DNA from: Lutimonas halocynthiae
Lineage (GTDB): Bacteria > Bacteroidota > Bacteroidia > Flavobacteriales > Flavobacteriaceae
DNA length: 64,000 bases
Direction: 5' to 3'
Assembly (NCBI RefSeq): GCF_030409835.1
Contig: NZ_JAUFQO010000001.1
Location: 558,001-622,000 of the forward strand
Positions 26,002 to 35,387 of the stretch are shown in pieces. Every line of letters starts with the position of its first letter. The first letter of the stretch is position 1. The notes beneath the pieces were generated by a model, which ran no database searches, was not told where the DNA came from, and saw nothing but the letters and a program-made list of their open reading frames with translations. The translations under genes were made by a program, and so were the position numbers.

Positions 26002-26244
26002 ATGAGCTTTATTTATTTTATAATTATTGGCGCCATTGCTGGGTGGCTGGCCGGAAAAATCATGAAAGGCGGCGGATTTGGCCTTGTTATGAATATGGTA
26101 CTGGGAATTATTGGAGGTGTTGTTGGTGGCTGGGTTTTCAGTATTTTAGGTCTTAGTACAGATGGAGGAACGATAGGGTCATTGGTTACATCGGTTGCCG
26201 GAGCTGTTTTAATTCTGTACGTGGGGCGCTTGATTAAAAAATAA
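26002..26244 (+). CDS. GlsB/YeaQ/YmgE-family small stress membrane protein, 80 aa
   Basis: Three hydrophobic Gly-rich helices (GAIAGWLAGKIMKGGGFG, MVLGIIGGVVGGWVF, VAGAVLILYVGRLIKK) match the transglycosylase-associated/YeaQ family at full length. It is an inner-membrane protein of unknown activity, often induced by stress. Monocistronic, and outside the dyad regulon: no copy of the TAGGT...ACCTA promoter lies upstream. Confidence 0.9.
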   Translation: MSFIYFIIIGAIAGWLAGKIMKGGGFGLVMNMVLGIIGGVVGGWVFSILGLSTDGGTIGSLVTSVAGAVLILYVGRLIKK

Positions 26245-26326
26245 TTCAAAGACATCATATTATCTAATCTTATAATTAGGGTTTAGAAGTTCTGTTATAA
26301 TCCCTATGATTTAAGGCATATTTCCT

Positions 26327-26334
26327 TATTTTTG
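26327..26334 (+). promoter_or_regulatory. Probable trpS -7 box
   Basis: TATTTTTG matches TAnnTTTG and lies 24 nt before the trpS ATG. Confidence 0.5.
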
Positions 26335-26358
26335 CCATTGAATTTTTAAGAAAGTCAG

Positions 26359-27327
26359 ATGTCAAGAATACTTACAGGAGTTCAAAGTACAGGAACGCCT
26401 CATTTAGGAAATTTGCTAGGTGCCATCATTCCTGCGATCAGTATGTCAAAAGATTCGAAAGAGGAATCTTTTTTATTTATTGCTGATCTCCATTCTTTAA
26501 CTCAAATTAAGGATGCCAAAGAATTGAGACAAAATACATATAGCACAGCTGCTACCTGGTTGGCTTTTGGTGTGGATGTTGAGAAAACTGTTTTTTACAG
26601 ACAAAGCGATGTGCCGCAAGTCACAGAGTTGTCATGGTATTTAAGTTGTTTTTATCCTTTTCAAAGACTTACTCTTGCCCACAGTTTTAAAGATAAAGCT
26701 GACAGACTGGAAGATGTGAATTCTGGACTTTTTTCTTATCCAATGCTAATGGCGGCTGACATTTTATTGTATGACGCTGATGTAGTGCCGGTTGGAAAAG
26801 ACCAATTACAGCATCTTGAAATGTCAAGAGATGTTGCCAATAGATTTAACCACCAGATGGGTGATACCTTAGTGCCGCCTCAGGCTAAGATTCAGGAAAA
26901 CACCATGTATGTACCTGGAACCGATGGCGAAAAAATGAGCAAATCCAAAGGAAATATTATTGACATATTTTTGGCTGATAAGCCTTTGCGGAAACAAATC
27001 ATGAAGATCAAAACAGATTCTACGCCAATGGAGGATCCTAAGGATCCCGACACTTGTAATCTTTTTGCGCTTTATAAATTAGTTGCTAGCCCAGAACAGA
27101 TTGAAGAGATGAGAGCGAATTATGAAGGCGGGAATTATGGATACGGACACGCCAAACAGGCTTTTTACGAATTGTTGATTGATAAATTCAAGGTAGAACG
27201 TGAAAAATACCACTACTATATGGCGAATTTAGATGAGATAGATGCCGTTCTAAAGCAAGGTGCCGAAAAAGCCCATAACGTGGCAGATACAGTTCTAAAA
27301 AGAGTTAGAGAAAAACTAGGGTATTAA
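26359..27327 (+). CDS. trpS: Tryptophanyl-tRNA synthetase, 322 aa
   Basis: Class I synthetase with the HIGH-like GTPHLGNLLGA, DLHSLTQ, the Trp-site region YPMLMAADILLYDADVVPVG, and KMSKS in GEKMSKSKGNII. It charges tRNA-Trp. The length is typical of bacterial TrpRS. A RidA gene follows after 29 nt and may share the transcript. Confidence 0.97.
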   Translation: MSRILTGVQSTGTPHLGNLLGAIIPAISMSKDSKEESFLFIADLHSLTQIKDAKELRQNTYSTAATWLAFGVDVEKTVFYRQSDVPQVTELSWYLSCFYPFQRLTLAHSFKDKADRLEDVNSGLFSYPMLMAADILLYDADVVPVGKDQLQHLEMSRDVANRFNHQMGDTLVPPQAKIQENTMYVPGTDGEKMSKSKGNIIDIFLADKPLRKQIMKIKTDSTPMEDPKDPDTCNLFALYKLVASPEQIEEMRANYEGGNYGYGHAKQAFYELLIDKFKVEREKYHYYMANLDEIDAVLKQGAEKAHNVADTVLKRVREKLGY

Positions 27328-27356
27328 AATTTTCCTAAAATCAGCATTGATCAATT

Positions 27357-27740
27357 ATGAAAAGAAAACTCATTAGTTCAGGTTCTTCATTCGAAGAAAA
27401 AATTGGCTATTCGAGAGCTGTTGTAGCTGGCAATATGATTTTTGTCTCTGGAACTACCGGCTACGATTATAATACGATGCAAATTTCTGATGACATTGCT
27501 GAGCAAACTGAACAATGTATTAAGAATATCGAAAAAGCGCTGCAGGAAGCTGATGCCTCACTTGTGGATATCGTCAGACTAACTTATATACTTCCAAAAG
27601 GAAGTGATTTTGAGCAGTGCTGGCCTGTATTGAAGAAATATTTTGGAGGGATAAGACCCGCTGCAACAATGATTTCAGCAGGTTTAGCCGATGATAAAAT
27701 GAAAATTGAAATAGAGGCAACAGCCATCAAGACCGATTAA
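27357..27740 (+). CDS. RidA-family (YjgF/YER057c) deaminase, 127 aa
   Basis: The fold pattern is seen: YSRAVVAGNMIFVSGTTGYD, EQTEQCIKNIEKALQEADAS, VRLTYILPKG and a late Arg-containing RPAATMISAGL, where the Arg in RidA binds the substrate carboxylate. RidA hydrolyses reactive enamine/imine intermediates. C-terminal IEIEATAI is canonical. The length is normal. Probably co-transcribed with trpS. Confidence 0.9.
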   Translation: MKRKLISSGSSFEEKIGYSRAVVAGNMIFVSGTTGYDYNTMQISDDIAEQTEQCIKNIEKALQEADASLVDIVRLTYILPKGSDFEQCWPVLKKYFGGIRPAATMISAGLADDKMKIEIEATAIKTD

Positions 27741-27765
27741 TATGGTGCTATTGGGTCAATTGGCT

Positions 27766-29103
27766 TTATTTGAGTTGCATTTCTATAATTGTATCAATAG
27801 CTTCTCTCTCTCCTGACGGTACAGAAAAAGTCAATCCAAATTCATTTACAGTGTGTACTACTTTTTTTCCACTGCTGAAGAAGGTCATTTTTTTTATTTT
27901 TTCACTAAAATGAGGGATGAGGTAGGTGTCTTTTTGATCATTTAATAAATGTAAATAAACAATCCCGTCTTTTTGAGTAGACACCATAGATGAACTAGGG
28001 GCAACAGGCCCTTGTCTTGTGCCGTAAATGCTTGTGCCATGAGTCTTGAGCCAGTCGCCTATGCTCTTCAAGGAGCTGATATGCTCAGCCTGTATCTTTC
28101 CATTAGGCATGGGCCCTACATTCAATAATAAATTACTACCATAGCCTGCCGCATTAATCAGGTATTGAATTAACTCTTTGTCTGATTTGTGTTTTTTATC
28201 TTGTAGGTTGAATCCCCAGGAACCATTGATCGTTTCACAAACTTCTTTTGGCAAGGCTCCGATATCAGTAGAACTGGTTCCCCAACCTGTAGTGTTTTTT
28301 CCAGGAAGGTCTTTTTCAAACATTTGAAAGTCTTCACCTGAAATAGGAGCAATATGATGGTTGTTACCAATAAGACATTGAGGTTGTAAATCATGAATTA
28401 AGGTATAGATTTCATCGTAATGCCAATCTACTTTTGCTGCACCAAACTTTTTACCATCCCATTCTTTCTGATCCCAATGACCATCAAACCAGATTCCGGC
28501 AATATCGCCGTAATTGGTCAATAATTCAGTAAGCTGGGTTTTCATAAAAGCAATGTATTTATCCCAATCTCCGGTTTCAGCGCGACCCTTTATTCCTGTA
28601 CCTGTTCTTCCTCTTGGGAAATAATCATCATGACGCCAATCGAGTAAAGAATAGTAAAAGAATAATTTAATACCTTCTTTTTTACAGGCCTCTGACAAAG
28701 CCTTTAAAACATCTTTTTTGTAATTGGTCCTTTGAACAATATTGTAATCTGAGGCCTGGGTATCAAACATTGAAAACCCGTCATGATGCCTGCTTGTGAT
28801 CGTGATATATTTCATTCCCGCTGCTTTGGCCATGGCGACCCACTCTGCAGGATCATATTCAACGGGATTAAAAAAAGCAGGAAGCTTTTCATAACTATCG
28901 ACGGCAATATTTTGATTATTCATCACCCATTCGCCATCTCCTAAAATACTATAGACACCCCAGTGAATAAACAAGCCAAATTTGGCGTCTTCAAACCATT
29001 CTCGGGCTTCGAGGTTTTCGGCCGTTGGGGTATAATTCTCTTGGGAAAAGAGCGGTTTAACATTTAAGAGAATCAATAAGATAATTATAATTGCCCTCAT
29101 CAT
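27766..29103 (-). CDS. Alpha-L-fucosidase, GH29 family, exported, 445 aa
   Basis: A signal peptide (IIIILLILLNVKPLFSQ) precedes the GH29 barrel: WFEDAKFGLFIHWGVYSI, AGMKYITITSRHHDGFSMFD, YYSLLDWRHDDY, and IAGIWFDGHWDQ with the expected nucleophile Asp. LLLNVGPMPNGKIQ is the late GH29 block. It removes fucose from algal or host glycans, probably in the periplasm or at the surface. No SusC/SusD genes are adjacent. An aldo/keto reductase gene lies 29 nt upstream on the same strand. Confidence 0.93.
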   Translation of the reverse strand: MMRAIIIILLILLNVKPLFSQENYTPTAENLEAREWFEDAKFGLFIHWGVYSILGDGEWVMNNQNIAVDSYEKLPAFFNPVEYDPAEWVAMAKAAGMKYITITSRHHDGFSMFDTQASDYNIVQRTNYKKDVLKALSEACKKEGIKLFFYYSLLDWRHDDYFPRGRTGTGIKGRAETGDWDKYIAFMKTQLTELLTNYGDIAGIWFDGHWDQKEWDGKKFGAAKVDWHYDEIYTLIHDLQPQCLIGNNHHIAPISGEDFQMFEKDLPGKNTTGWGTSSTDIGALPKEVCETINGSWGFNLQDKKHKSDKELIQYLINAAGYGSNLLLNVGPMPNGKIQAEHISSLKSIGDWLKTHGTSIYGTRQGPVAPSSSMVSTQKDGIVYLHLLNDQKDTYLIPHFSEKIKKMTFFSSGKKVVHTVNEFGLTFSVPSGEREAIDTIIEMQLK

Positions 29104-29132
29104 TTTAGGATTTATTGGTTAGCTGAAAGAGT

Positions 29133-30170
29133 TTATGGTGCCGGATTTGGTTGTAAATTCTGAATTTGATCTATTTCTTTTAATAAGTCATCGGATAAGT
29201 CAAATTGTATACTGCCGATGTTCTCTTTGAGCTGATCCATAGTTGTAGCACCAATAATGGTGCCGGTTACAAAGGGTCTTTGATTCACAAAAGCAAGGCT
29301 TAATTCAGTAAGGCTCATATTGTTTTTACTGGCCAGGTCAGCATAGGCGGCGGTCAGTTGTAAAGCCTGTGGATTGCTGTATCTTGAGTAGTTTGGAAAA
29401 AGTTTTAATCGCGATTTTTCAGGTAGATTTCCATTCAGGTATTTTCCTGATAAAACGCCAAAGGCCAGCGGGGAATAAGCCAATAGCCCGATTTGTTCTC
29501 TAAGAGCCACTTCAGCAAGATTAATTTCAAAAGTTCTGTTCAGCAAAGAATAAGGGTTCTGAATTGTTTTACAAGTAGTCAAATTATTGTTGTTACTTTC
29601 TGCCACTTGTCTCATAACACCCCATGAAGTTTCATTTGAAACCCCATAATGTCTGATTTTACCTTCTTTAACAAGACCATCAAGTGTTTCAATGACCTCT
29701 TTAAAATTATCGATCCATTTTTCATTTGGGTTATGCGTATAGTTTCTTTGACCAAAAAAATTCACATTTCGTTCTGGCCAATGTAGTTGGTAGACATCTG
29801 CATAATCAGTTTGTAATCTTTTCAAACTTTGATCCAGGGCATCGTGAATTACATTTTTTGAAAATCCTAAGTTGGGTCTGAGGTAATTGAAATATTCCAT
29901 AGGGCCCGTAACCTTTGTTGCGACAACAAAGTCTTCTCTTTTTTGCTCTTTTAACCAAGTACCAAGAATACGTTCTGAACTACCCTGGGTTTCTTTTCTC
30001 CCTGGAATTGAATACATTTCAGCTGTATCGAAAAAATTAACACCTTTTTCTTTGGCGTAATCTAATTGTTCGTGCCCTTCTGATTCAGTGTTTTGCTGGC
30101 CATAAGTCATGGTGCCCAAGCAGATTTTACTAACTTTTATATCGGTTTGAGGAATCTTAGTATATTTCAT
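29133..30170 (-). CDS. NADP(H)-dependent aldo/keto reductase (Tas-like), 345 aa
   Basis: The AKR barrel motifs are GVNFFDTAEMYSIPG (Asp/Tyr), VVATKV (Lys), YQLHWPERNVNFFG (His), and the cofactor region YSPLAFGVLSGKYLNG and IIGATTMDQLKENIGSI. The PGRKETQGSSERILGTWL insertion matches E. coli Tas and related reductases. Substrate unknown. It shares orientation with the fucosidase and could be co-transcribed. Confidence 0.9.
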   Translation of the reverse strand: MKYTKIPQTDIKVSKICLGTMTYGQQNTESEGHEQLDYAKEKGVNFFDTAEMYSIPGRKETQGSSERILGTWLKEQKREDFVVATKVTGPMEYFNYLRPNLGFSKNVIHDALDQSLKRLQTDYADVYQLHWPERNVNFFGQRNYTHNPNEKWIDNFKEVIETLDGLVKEGKIRHYGVSNETSWGVMRQVAESNNNNLTTCKTIQNPYSLLNRTFEINLAEVALREQIGLLAYSPLAFGVLSGKYLNGNLPEKSRLKLFPNYSRYSNPQALQLTAAYADLASKNNMSLTELSLAFVNQRPFVTGTIIGATTMDQLKENIGSIQFDLSDDLLKEIDQIQNLQPNPAP

Positions 30171-30215
30171 AAAATTGTTGAATCTATTGTTTGAATTGAC
30201 AGTATTATAAAAGAA

Positions 30216-30251
30216 AAAGGTCTAAAACCGTGATATAGATTTTAGACCTTT
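30216..30251 (-). terminator. pgk terminator
   Basis: AAAGGTCTAAAA and TTTTAGACCTTT form a 12-bp stem; on the minus strand it is followed by TTCTTTTAT. It lies 28 nt after the pgk stop. Confidence 0.85.
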
Positions 30252-30278
30252 AAATTTATGAATTTAAATTGATTTATT

Positions 30279-31466
30279 TTAATCCAGGATAGCTTGTATT
30301 CCAGGTAAGGTTTTACCTTCAAGCATTTCAAGCATCGCTCCACCACCAGTAGAAACGTAACTCACTTTATTGGCAAATCCAAACTGTTTAACCGCCGCAA
30401 CAGAGTCTCCACCTCCAACAAGAGAGAAAGCACCGTCAGCAGTTGCATCAGCCACAGCATTACCTAATTCTATAGTTCCCTTTGAAAACGCTTTCATTTC
30501 AAAAACACCGATCGGGCCATTCCAGAGGATGGTTTTAGATTGTGCAATAACGTAAGAGAAACCAACATTGGTTTTTGGTCCTGCATCAAGACCTTCCCAT
30601 CCGTCAGGAATATGATAAATATCTACAACTTGTGTATTGGCATCATTACTAAAAGCATCAGCAGCAATAACATCAACTGGTAAATGAACTTTTACTCCTT
30701 TTTCCTCTGCTTGTTTTAAGATGCTGAGGGCAAGCTCCATTTTGTCATCTTCGCAGATTGAATTACCAATATCTCCGCCCTGGGCTTTGATAAAAGTAAA
30801 ACCCATTCCTCCACCAATGATCAAATGATCAATTTTATCAAGAATGTTTTCTATTACAGTAATTTTAGAAGATACTTTTGAGCCCCCTAGAATTGCTGTA
30901 ACTGGCTTTTCACTAGATCCTAAAACTTTTTCAAGACTTTCAATTTCTTTTGCAAGAAGCAAACCGAAACATTTGTTTTCTGGAAAGAATTCAGCAATGA
31001 TGGCAGTTGAGGCATGCGCTCTGTGAGCCGTCCCAAATGCGTCATTTATATAAATGTCACCATTCTTACTTAACTTTTCAGCAAACGCTTTATCTCCCGC
31101 TTTTTCTTCACTATAAAACCTTAAATTTTCTAATATCAAGACTTCACCATTTTGTAGGTTAGCCACTGCAGCTTCTACATCAGGTCCAATACAGTCATTA
31201 ACATATTTCACTTGTACGCCAATGATATCGCTTACCTTGTCAACAATGTTTTTTAATGAGAATTTTTGCTCAACGCCTTTTGGTCTGCCCAAATGAGACA
31301 TCAAGACCGCGCTTCCACCATCTTCAAGTACTTTAAGGATAGTTGGTTTAGCCGCTTCAATTCTGGTTGCATCTGTTACTTGTAATGCTTCGTCAAGAGG
31401 CACATTAAAATCTACTCTAATGAGCGCCTTCTTATTCTCAAAGTTAAAATCGTTTACTGTTTTCAT
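30279..31466 (-). CDS. pgk: Phosphoglycerate kinase, 395 aa
   Basis: The glycolytic enzyme has [74 protein letters not shown] and [13 protein letters not shown]. Length is typical for bacterial PGK. It stands alone, with its own terminator and a leader of about 100 nt containing a hairpin. Confidence 0.98.
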   Translation of the reverse strand: MKTVNDFNFENKKALIRVDFNVPLDEALQVTDATRIEAAKPTILKVLEDGGSAVLMSHLGRPKGVEQKFSLKNIVDKVSDIIGVQVKYVNDCIGPDVEAAVANLQNGEVLILENLRFYSEEKAGDKAFAEKLSKNGDIYINDAFGTAHRAHASTAIIAEFFPENKCFGLLLAKEIESLEKVLGSSEKPVTAILGGSKVSSKITVIENILDKIDHLIIGGGMGFTFIKAQGGDIGNSICEDDKMELALSILKQAEEKGVKVHLPVDVIAADAFSNDANTQVVDIYHIPDGWEGLDAGPKTNVGFSYVIAQSKTILWNGPIGVFEMKAFSKGTIELGNAVADATADGAFSLVGGGDSVAAVKQFGFANKVSYVSTGGGAMLEMLEGKTLPGIQAILD

Positions 31467-31538
31467 CTTTATATATCAGTTGTTTTTTATAGATCAAAAA
31501 AGAATATTTACAAAATTTCTCTATGGGTTCTCATCATC

Positions 31539-31583
31539 ATCCTGAATGATTCAGGATCGTTTTTAAAATGGATGACAAATATA
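31539..31583 (-). promoter_or_regulatory. pgk promoter -7 box and leader hairpin
   Basis: On the minus strand TATATTTG lies at 31576-31583. Just downstream, ATCCTGAA and TTCAGGAT (31539-31557) form an 8-bp hairpin with a 3-nt loop near the 5' end of the predicted transcript, about 75 nt before the ATG. It may stabilise the mRNA; no U-tract suggests it is not a terminator. Confidence 0.5.
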
Positions 31584-31724
31584 CTAAAAAGAAGCGCTTT
31601 TTGACCTTGGATAATGCAATAATTCAGCTAATTTTTTAGCTATTTAGAAATTAATGTCATTTTTAAATGAATGCTAAATTTACGAATTATTATTGAGCAG
31701 TTGTCAAGCTCAGCATTATCAACC

Positions 31725-32990
31725 TTAGTCTTTGATGATATTTAATTCACCCCATTGGAGATCGATATCATTAAAAACCTGTTCCCCCATGTCTTCCTGT
31801 TCATCGAATAAGTGTTCTTCTGCTATTGGAGTAGCTATTGAATCCAGTTGGTTAATAAAAAATACCTGCCCAATATTGATATCAGAATTCTCGTTGGGAT
31901 CAAAAGTGTGCTTTTTGGTAAGCTTGACTTTAGCGTCCCATCTAAATAATTGAGGGTACCATTTGTCTTTGTATTTTTGATAACTGATAGCAGTTTTAAA
32001 AGTAGGGCTTTCTATTTTTAGACCTATTACGAACAATATTGGCTTAACAATGAAAGGGATACTGAATTTACCCTTTTGCTCAATTGAAACGATAGCATAA
32101 TCTTCTGTATTGATAAGAATTTTACCGGAATCCTTTATATGATCTATTGTTCTCTTGGCTTTAAAATTAATGGTCACCAATCTTTCACCGTTGAGTGACG
32201 TTTCATCTCCAAAACTGTATTCGTATTTTTTGAAATGTTTAGGATTTAAATAATTATCTCGATCATTATTGATGTCTAGATCGATTACCGATTCAGGACC
32301 TCCCAAATCCATGTCAATGTCACTATCAAATTCGTCTTCATCAAAATCTTCCCCTTTTTTGATCGCTTTCTTTTTTCTTTTTTCCTGCTTTTCTTCAAAC
32401 CATTCTCTCATGAATTGAAACTGCTGTGGATTCTCTTCGGGTTTATAGAGTAGGAGCTGGTGCTGGTTCTTGGCAGAGTCTCCTGATTTAGGATAATAAG
32501 TTTTAAAAACACCTTCTTCTTTGTTAATGACGGCACCATTTTCAATAAATTTTTCTCTGTAATACGCAATTGACTGGTATTCGTTTTGAGGGTAATTCTC
32601 AGAAAGTCGATCAAGTGCTTTTTTAATATAATCCAAAGGGTCTTTCTCTGTCAGAATGACTTCATCCAGTACGTTACTACTCGGTGTCATTACGATGTTG
32701 AGTTCCCGGTCAATATTACTTACCGGAACTTCATAGCTGTTGAATCCAATAAAACTGATACTAATTGTATCGTTTCTTTTTGATTTTGGGATATAAAAGT
32801 CAAAGTCACCATTTTCATTACTAATGGTTCCTATGGGATGATTTTTTAATCTGACTGAAGCGAAAGGCAAGGGTTCATTGTCTTCCCCGTTTATGATTTG
32901 CCCGGTAATTACACTATTGTCTTGGGCAAAAACCCCAGGAATAATTGTAAACATTACAAATAGTAGGGCATAGTATGATTTGAATCTCAT
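31725..32990 (-). CDS. Exported CarboxypepD-regulatory-like domain protein, 421 aa
   Basis: A signal peptide (YYALLFVMFTIIPGVFAQ) is followed by a carboxypeptidase-D regulatory-like domain at about 25-110 (ITGQIINGEDNEPLPFASVR, GTISNENGDFDFYIP, NVLDEVILTE), as found before TonB receptors and in DUF5686 proteins. The rest (from DYIKKALDRLSENYPQNEYQ) continues like the DUF5686/DUF2807-adjacent surface proteins, with an acidic stretch EDFDEDEFDSDIDMD. No TonB barrel is present. Envelope protein of unknown function; monocistronic. Confidence 0.75.
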   Translation of the reverse strand: MRFKSYYALLFVMFTIIPGVFAQDNSVITGQIINGEDNEPLPFASVRLKNHPIGTISNENGDFDFYIPKSKRNDTISISFIGFNSYEVPVSNIDRELNIVMTPSSNVLDEVILTEKDPLDYIKKALDRLSENYPQNEYQSIAYYREKFIENGAVINKEEGVFKTYYPKSGDSAKNQHQLLLYKPEENPQQFQFMREWFEEKQEKRKKKAIKKGEDFDEDEFDSDIDMDLGGPESVIDLDINNDRDNYLNPKHFKKYEYSFGDETSLNGERLVTINFKAKRTIDHIKDSGKILINTEDYAIVSIEQKGKFSIPFIVKPILFVIGLKIESPTFKTAISYQKYKDKWYPQLFRWDAKVKLTKKHTFDPNENSDINIGQVFFINQLDSIATPIAEEHLFDEQEDMGEQVFNDIDLQWGELNIIKD

Positions 32991-33068
32991 AAGGTAATTT
33001 TCAGATTCGACGAATTAACGAAGGTATTGTTACAAAGTGATAAGTCAGATTAAACTAAATAATCGATA

Positions 33069-33419
33069 TTAAGTCTTTTTGATCAGAAGGAAATAGTCAT
33101 TGTCTAATTCCAAATAACCCTGATCATATACATAATAATAGACTTTCCCAATTTTAGTCTTATAGATCGATGTGAATAGTGAAAAATCAAAATTGTGGCT
33201 ATTAAGTGTGTTTCGAATAACCTTACTCTTACCGCTTTTGTTCAGTTCAGTAAGGATTTTATAGTTTTTTTTCAGGCGATTGTTGGTATTTCTGATCAGG
33301 TTTTTACTTTCAGTATTGACCTTGTTATTATGTGAATTACGACAATAGTCACTGCAAAACTTTTTATCACTTCTTCCTTGTATTTGCTCTCCGCATTCTA
33401 AACATAGTTTTTGTTCCAT
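33069..33419 (-). CDS. Small zinc-ribbon protein, 116 aa
   Basis: The N-terminus CLECGEQIQGRSDKKFCSDY and CRN gives four Cys in a CxxC...CxxxC zinc-ribbon, resembling short DUF2116-like ribbons. The rest is a Lys/Asn-rich helix and a small C-terminal domain (YYYVYDQGYLELDNDYFLLI). The ATG at 33419 starts just before the ribbon; the longer frame runs through the next gene. Probably cytosolic nucleic-acid or protein binder; function unknown. Confidence 0.75.
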   Translation of the reverse strand: MEQKLCLECGEQIQGRSDKKFCSDYCRNSHNNKVNTESKNLIRNTNNRLKKNYKILTELNKSGKSKVIRNTLNSHNFDFSLFTSIYKTKIGKVYYYVYDQGYLELDNDYFLLIKKT

Positions 33420-33429
33420 TTCGTTTAAT

Positions 33430-33894
33430 TTAAGGTAATAATGTATAATGACCATGAGCACATAGCCACGAACCATTTTCTTTAATAAATATTCTAGTTG
33501 ATTTGCCGCGTGTTGAAAAGTCAACACCATCAGTGCTTCCCTGGTCACTCCAGTAGTAAACAATCCAGGCAACATTTCCTTTAATTGTGACTATCGGATC
33601 ATGCATTTCAGTCTGGATATTTTCAGATGTCTCGATCCAAGACTTTATACCAGCAACTTCAGCAGTTTTTCCAACTCTCAAAATACTGTCATACTCTCCA
33701 AATTGTGTAAAATCTGGATGTACAAATGAGGCGTATTCATTTAAGTCTTCATTTTCTATAGCATCCCACATCGATATAAGCGTTTGTTTTACTGCTTCTT
33801 TTTCTGATTCAACAGTTGTTGAATTATCCTGGCAACTGAATAAAAGGATATAACAACTGAGTGTCAAGCCTAATACTATTTTGTTTTTATTCAT
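33430..33894 (-). CDS. NTF2-like (SnoaL/DUF4440) lipoprotein, 154 aa
   Basis: A lipoprotein signal ends at LLFSC. The mature part has the NTF2-like fold pattern: EAVKQTLISMWDAIENEDLN, YASFVHPDFTQFGEY, VAWIVYYWSDQG and RIFIKENGSWLCAHGHYT. Such proteins bind small ligands or act as accessory domains. It lies 10 nt upstream of the zinc-ribbon gene, so the two may be co-transcribed. Confidence 0.82.
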   Translation of the reverse strand: MNKNKIVLGLTLSCYILLFSCQDNSTTVESEKEAVKQTLISMWDAIENEDLNEYASFVHPDFTQFGEYDSILRVGKTAEVAGIKSWIETSENIQTEMHDPIVTIKGNVAWIVYYWSDQGSTDGVDFSTRGKSTRIFIKENGSWLCAHGHYTLLP

Positions 33895-33936
33895 TGATGA
33901 ATAGTTTAATATTTGTGATGCTGTGTACTCGCTGCT

Positions 33937-34734
33937 TTAAAAAACCACACCTTTTGGCAGTACGAACCTGAACAAGCAGATCATCATGATGAGTATGATG
34001 AAAGCTTTCCAGGATAGTTGACCAATCGATGCGTTATCAGAAAGTTTTATGTTTTTTATTATTCTTGCGTTTTGCCAAGGGTAAATGAAAATCATTCCAC
34101 TCATTATGGGATAAATAAAACTGATGATATTTATAAAAGGCAGGTATAAGAATGTAATGATTACGGAACCTATTATAAAAGGAATGATAATTATTCGAAA
34201 TGAAAATTTAGGGGCATTATCTTCAGGATTGACCCATTCTTTTTTATAGGCAAATTCTAAAAATGGCCGCGTCATTCTGTTGGCAACAAATAAAAGACCA
34301 ATGGCTGCGAGCAAGGAATATAGAATTTTCAGAGAAATTGGGGTTCCAATGAGCTCATAAGCTTTTCCTATATCACCGATACTAAACAAAGGACCGGTCA
34401 TGACATAGCCCAAAAAATTATTAAAACCAAGCACGGTTGCCCAGAGCATAAATAGTTGAAGTAAGCCTCTTTTTTTAGTTCTAAAAAACGACCCTCCCAT
34501 TAAGAACCCTTGGATAAGACTTATTAAAGGGCCAGCCAAAGCGGTTCCGATTTTTTGACTGTTAGTCAGGTTTTCAATAGCAAGATGTTCAACATAATTA
34601 TGATGCATAATGGGCTCACTACTTGAAAGCCATCCAGAAAAAGCATGGGCAAATTCGTGCACAATAGTCGTAAACATAAAAGCCAATACATAACAAATAG
34701 TAGAATGAATGATAATATTTGATTTTTCTGTCAT
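33937..34734 (-). CDS. M50-like membrane metalloprotease-type protein, 265 aa
   Basis: The first hydrophobic helix carries HEFAHAF (HExxH zinc motif), preceded by YVLAFMFTTIV, as in site-2-protease-like proteins. About six or seven more hydrophobic segments follow. SIGDIGKAYELIG could supply the third ligand (Asp), but the canonical NxxPxxxxDG of M50 proteases is not clear. The ATG at 34734 was chosen; the longer frame begins at 34764. Substrate unknown. Confidence 0.65.
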   Translation of the reverse strand: MTEKSNIIIHSTICYVLAFMFTTIVHEFAHAFSGWLSSSEPIMHHNYVEHLAIENLTNSQKIGTALAGPLISLIQGFLMGGSFFRTKKRGLLQLFMLWATVLGFNNFLGYVMTGPLFSIGDIGKAYELIGTPISLKILYSLLAAIGLLFVANRMTRPFLEFAYKKEWVNPEDNAPKFSFRIIIIPFIIGSVIITFLYLPFINIISFIYPIMSGMIFIYPWQNARIIKNIKLSDNASIGQLSWKAFIILIMMICLFRFVLPKGVVF

Positions 34735-34951
34735 GCAAATTGAGTCAAGGAATAAAAGCTCCAAAGGAGTTGAAAAATAAGTATAAATGTAGTTAAAATT
34801 ACTCGATTACAAACGACTACATTCATTTACATACGAAAGTAAATGTTTAACAAGACAACCTTTTGATTTTCTCGTCACAAATTTGCAGAAGCGAATCCAG
34901 AAAAGTTCGTAAATGTTTAACCCCCTGCATTCAGGGATAATAATTAGTAAT

Positions 34952-35290
34952 ATGAATACATTAAGAAACAGAGTACAGTTGATCGGTCATTTAGGAATGA
35001 ATCCAGAATTAAAGACATTAGAATCAGGAAGGAAATTAGCAAAATTCTCCTTAGCTACAAATGACAGCTATACGAATTCAAATGGTGAGAAAGTAGAGGA
35101 GACCGAATGGCATAATATCATTGCATGGAATAAAACAGCCGAACTAGCCGAGTCTTTTCTTGAAAAAGGCAAAGAGGTTGCCATAGAAGGTAAATTAACT
35201 ACAAGATCATGGGATGATGACAAAGGACAAAAAAGGTATATCACTGAAATAGTTTGCAATGAAATTTTATTTTTAGGAAAAAAGGACTAG
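34952..35290 (+). CDS. ssb: Single-stranded DNA-binding protein, 112 aa
   Basis: The OB-fold of SSB is complete: NTLRNRVQLIGHLGMNPELK, LAKFSLATNDSYTN, EWHNIIAWNKTAELAESFLE and KGKEVAIEGKLTTRSWDDDK. The usual acidic C-terminal interaction tail (DDDLPF) is absent; the protein ends LFLGKKD. That fits the short accessory SSB type of Flavobacteria rather than the main replication SSB. ATG 34952 chosen over a longer start at 34913. Confidence 0.92.
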   Translation: MNTLRNRVQLIGHLGMNPELKTLESGRKLAKFSLATNDSYTNSNGEKVEETEWHNIIAWNKTAELAESFLEKGKEVAIEGKLTTRSWDDDKGQKRYITEIVCNEILFLGKKD

Positions 35291-35306
35291 TATGGAATTT
35301 AAGATC

Positions 35307-35337
35307 AGGATGAGGGATTGCCCTCATCCTATATTTG
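35307..35337 (+). terminator. ssb hairpin terminator overlapping a possible yjbQ -7 box
   Basis: AGGATGAGGG pairs perfectly with CCCTCATCCT around ATTG. The last base of the stem begins TATATTTG (35330-35337), a consensus -7 element 50 nt before yjbQ. The T-tract is weak. Confidence 0.7.
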
Positions 35338-35387
35338 CTTACTTTTAAAGGGCTCTAAAACCCATATCAAAATCTAATCTTTCAATT

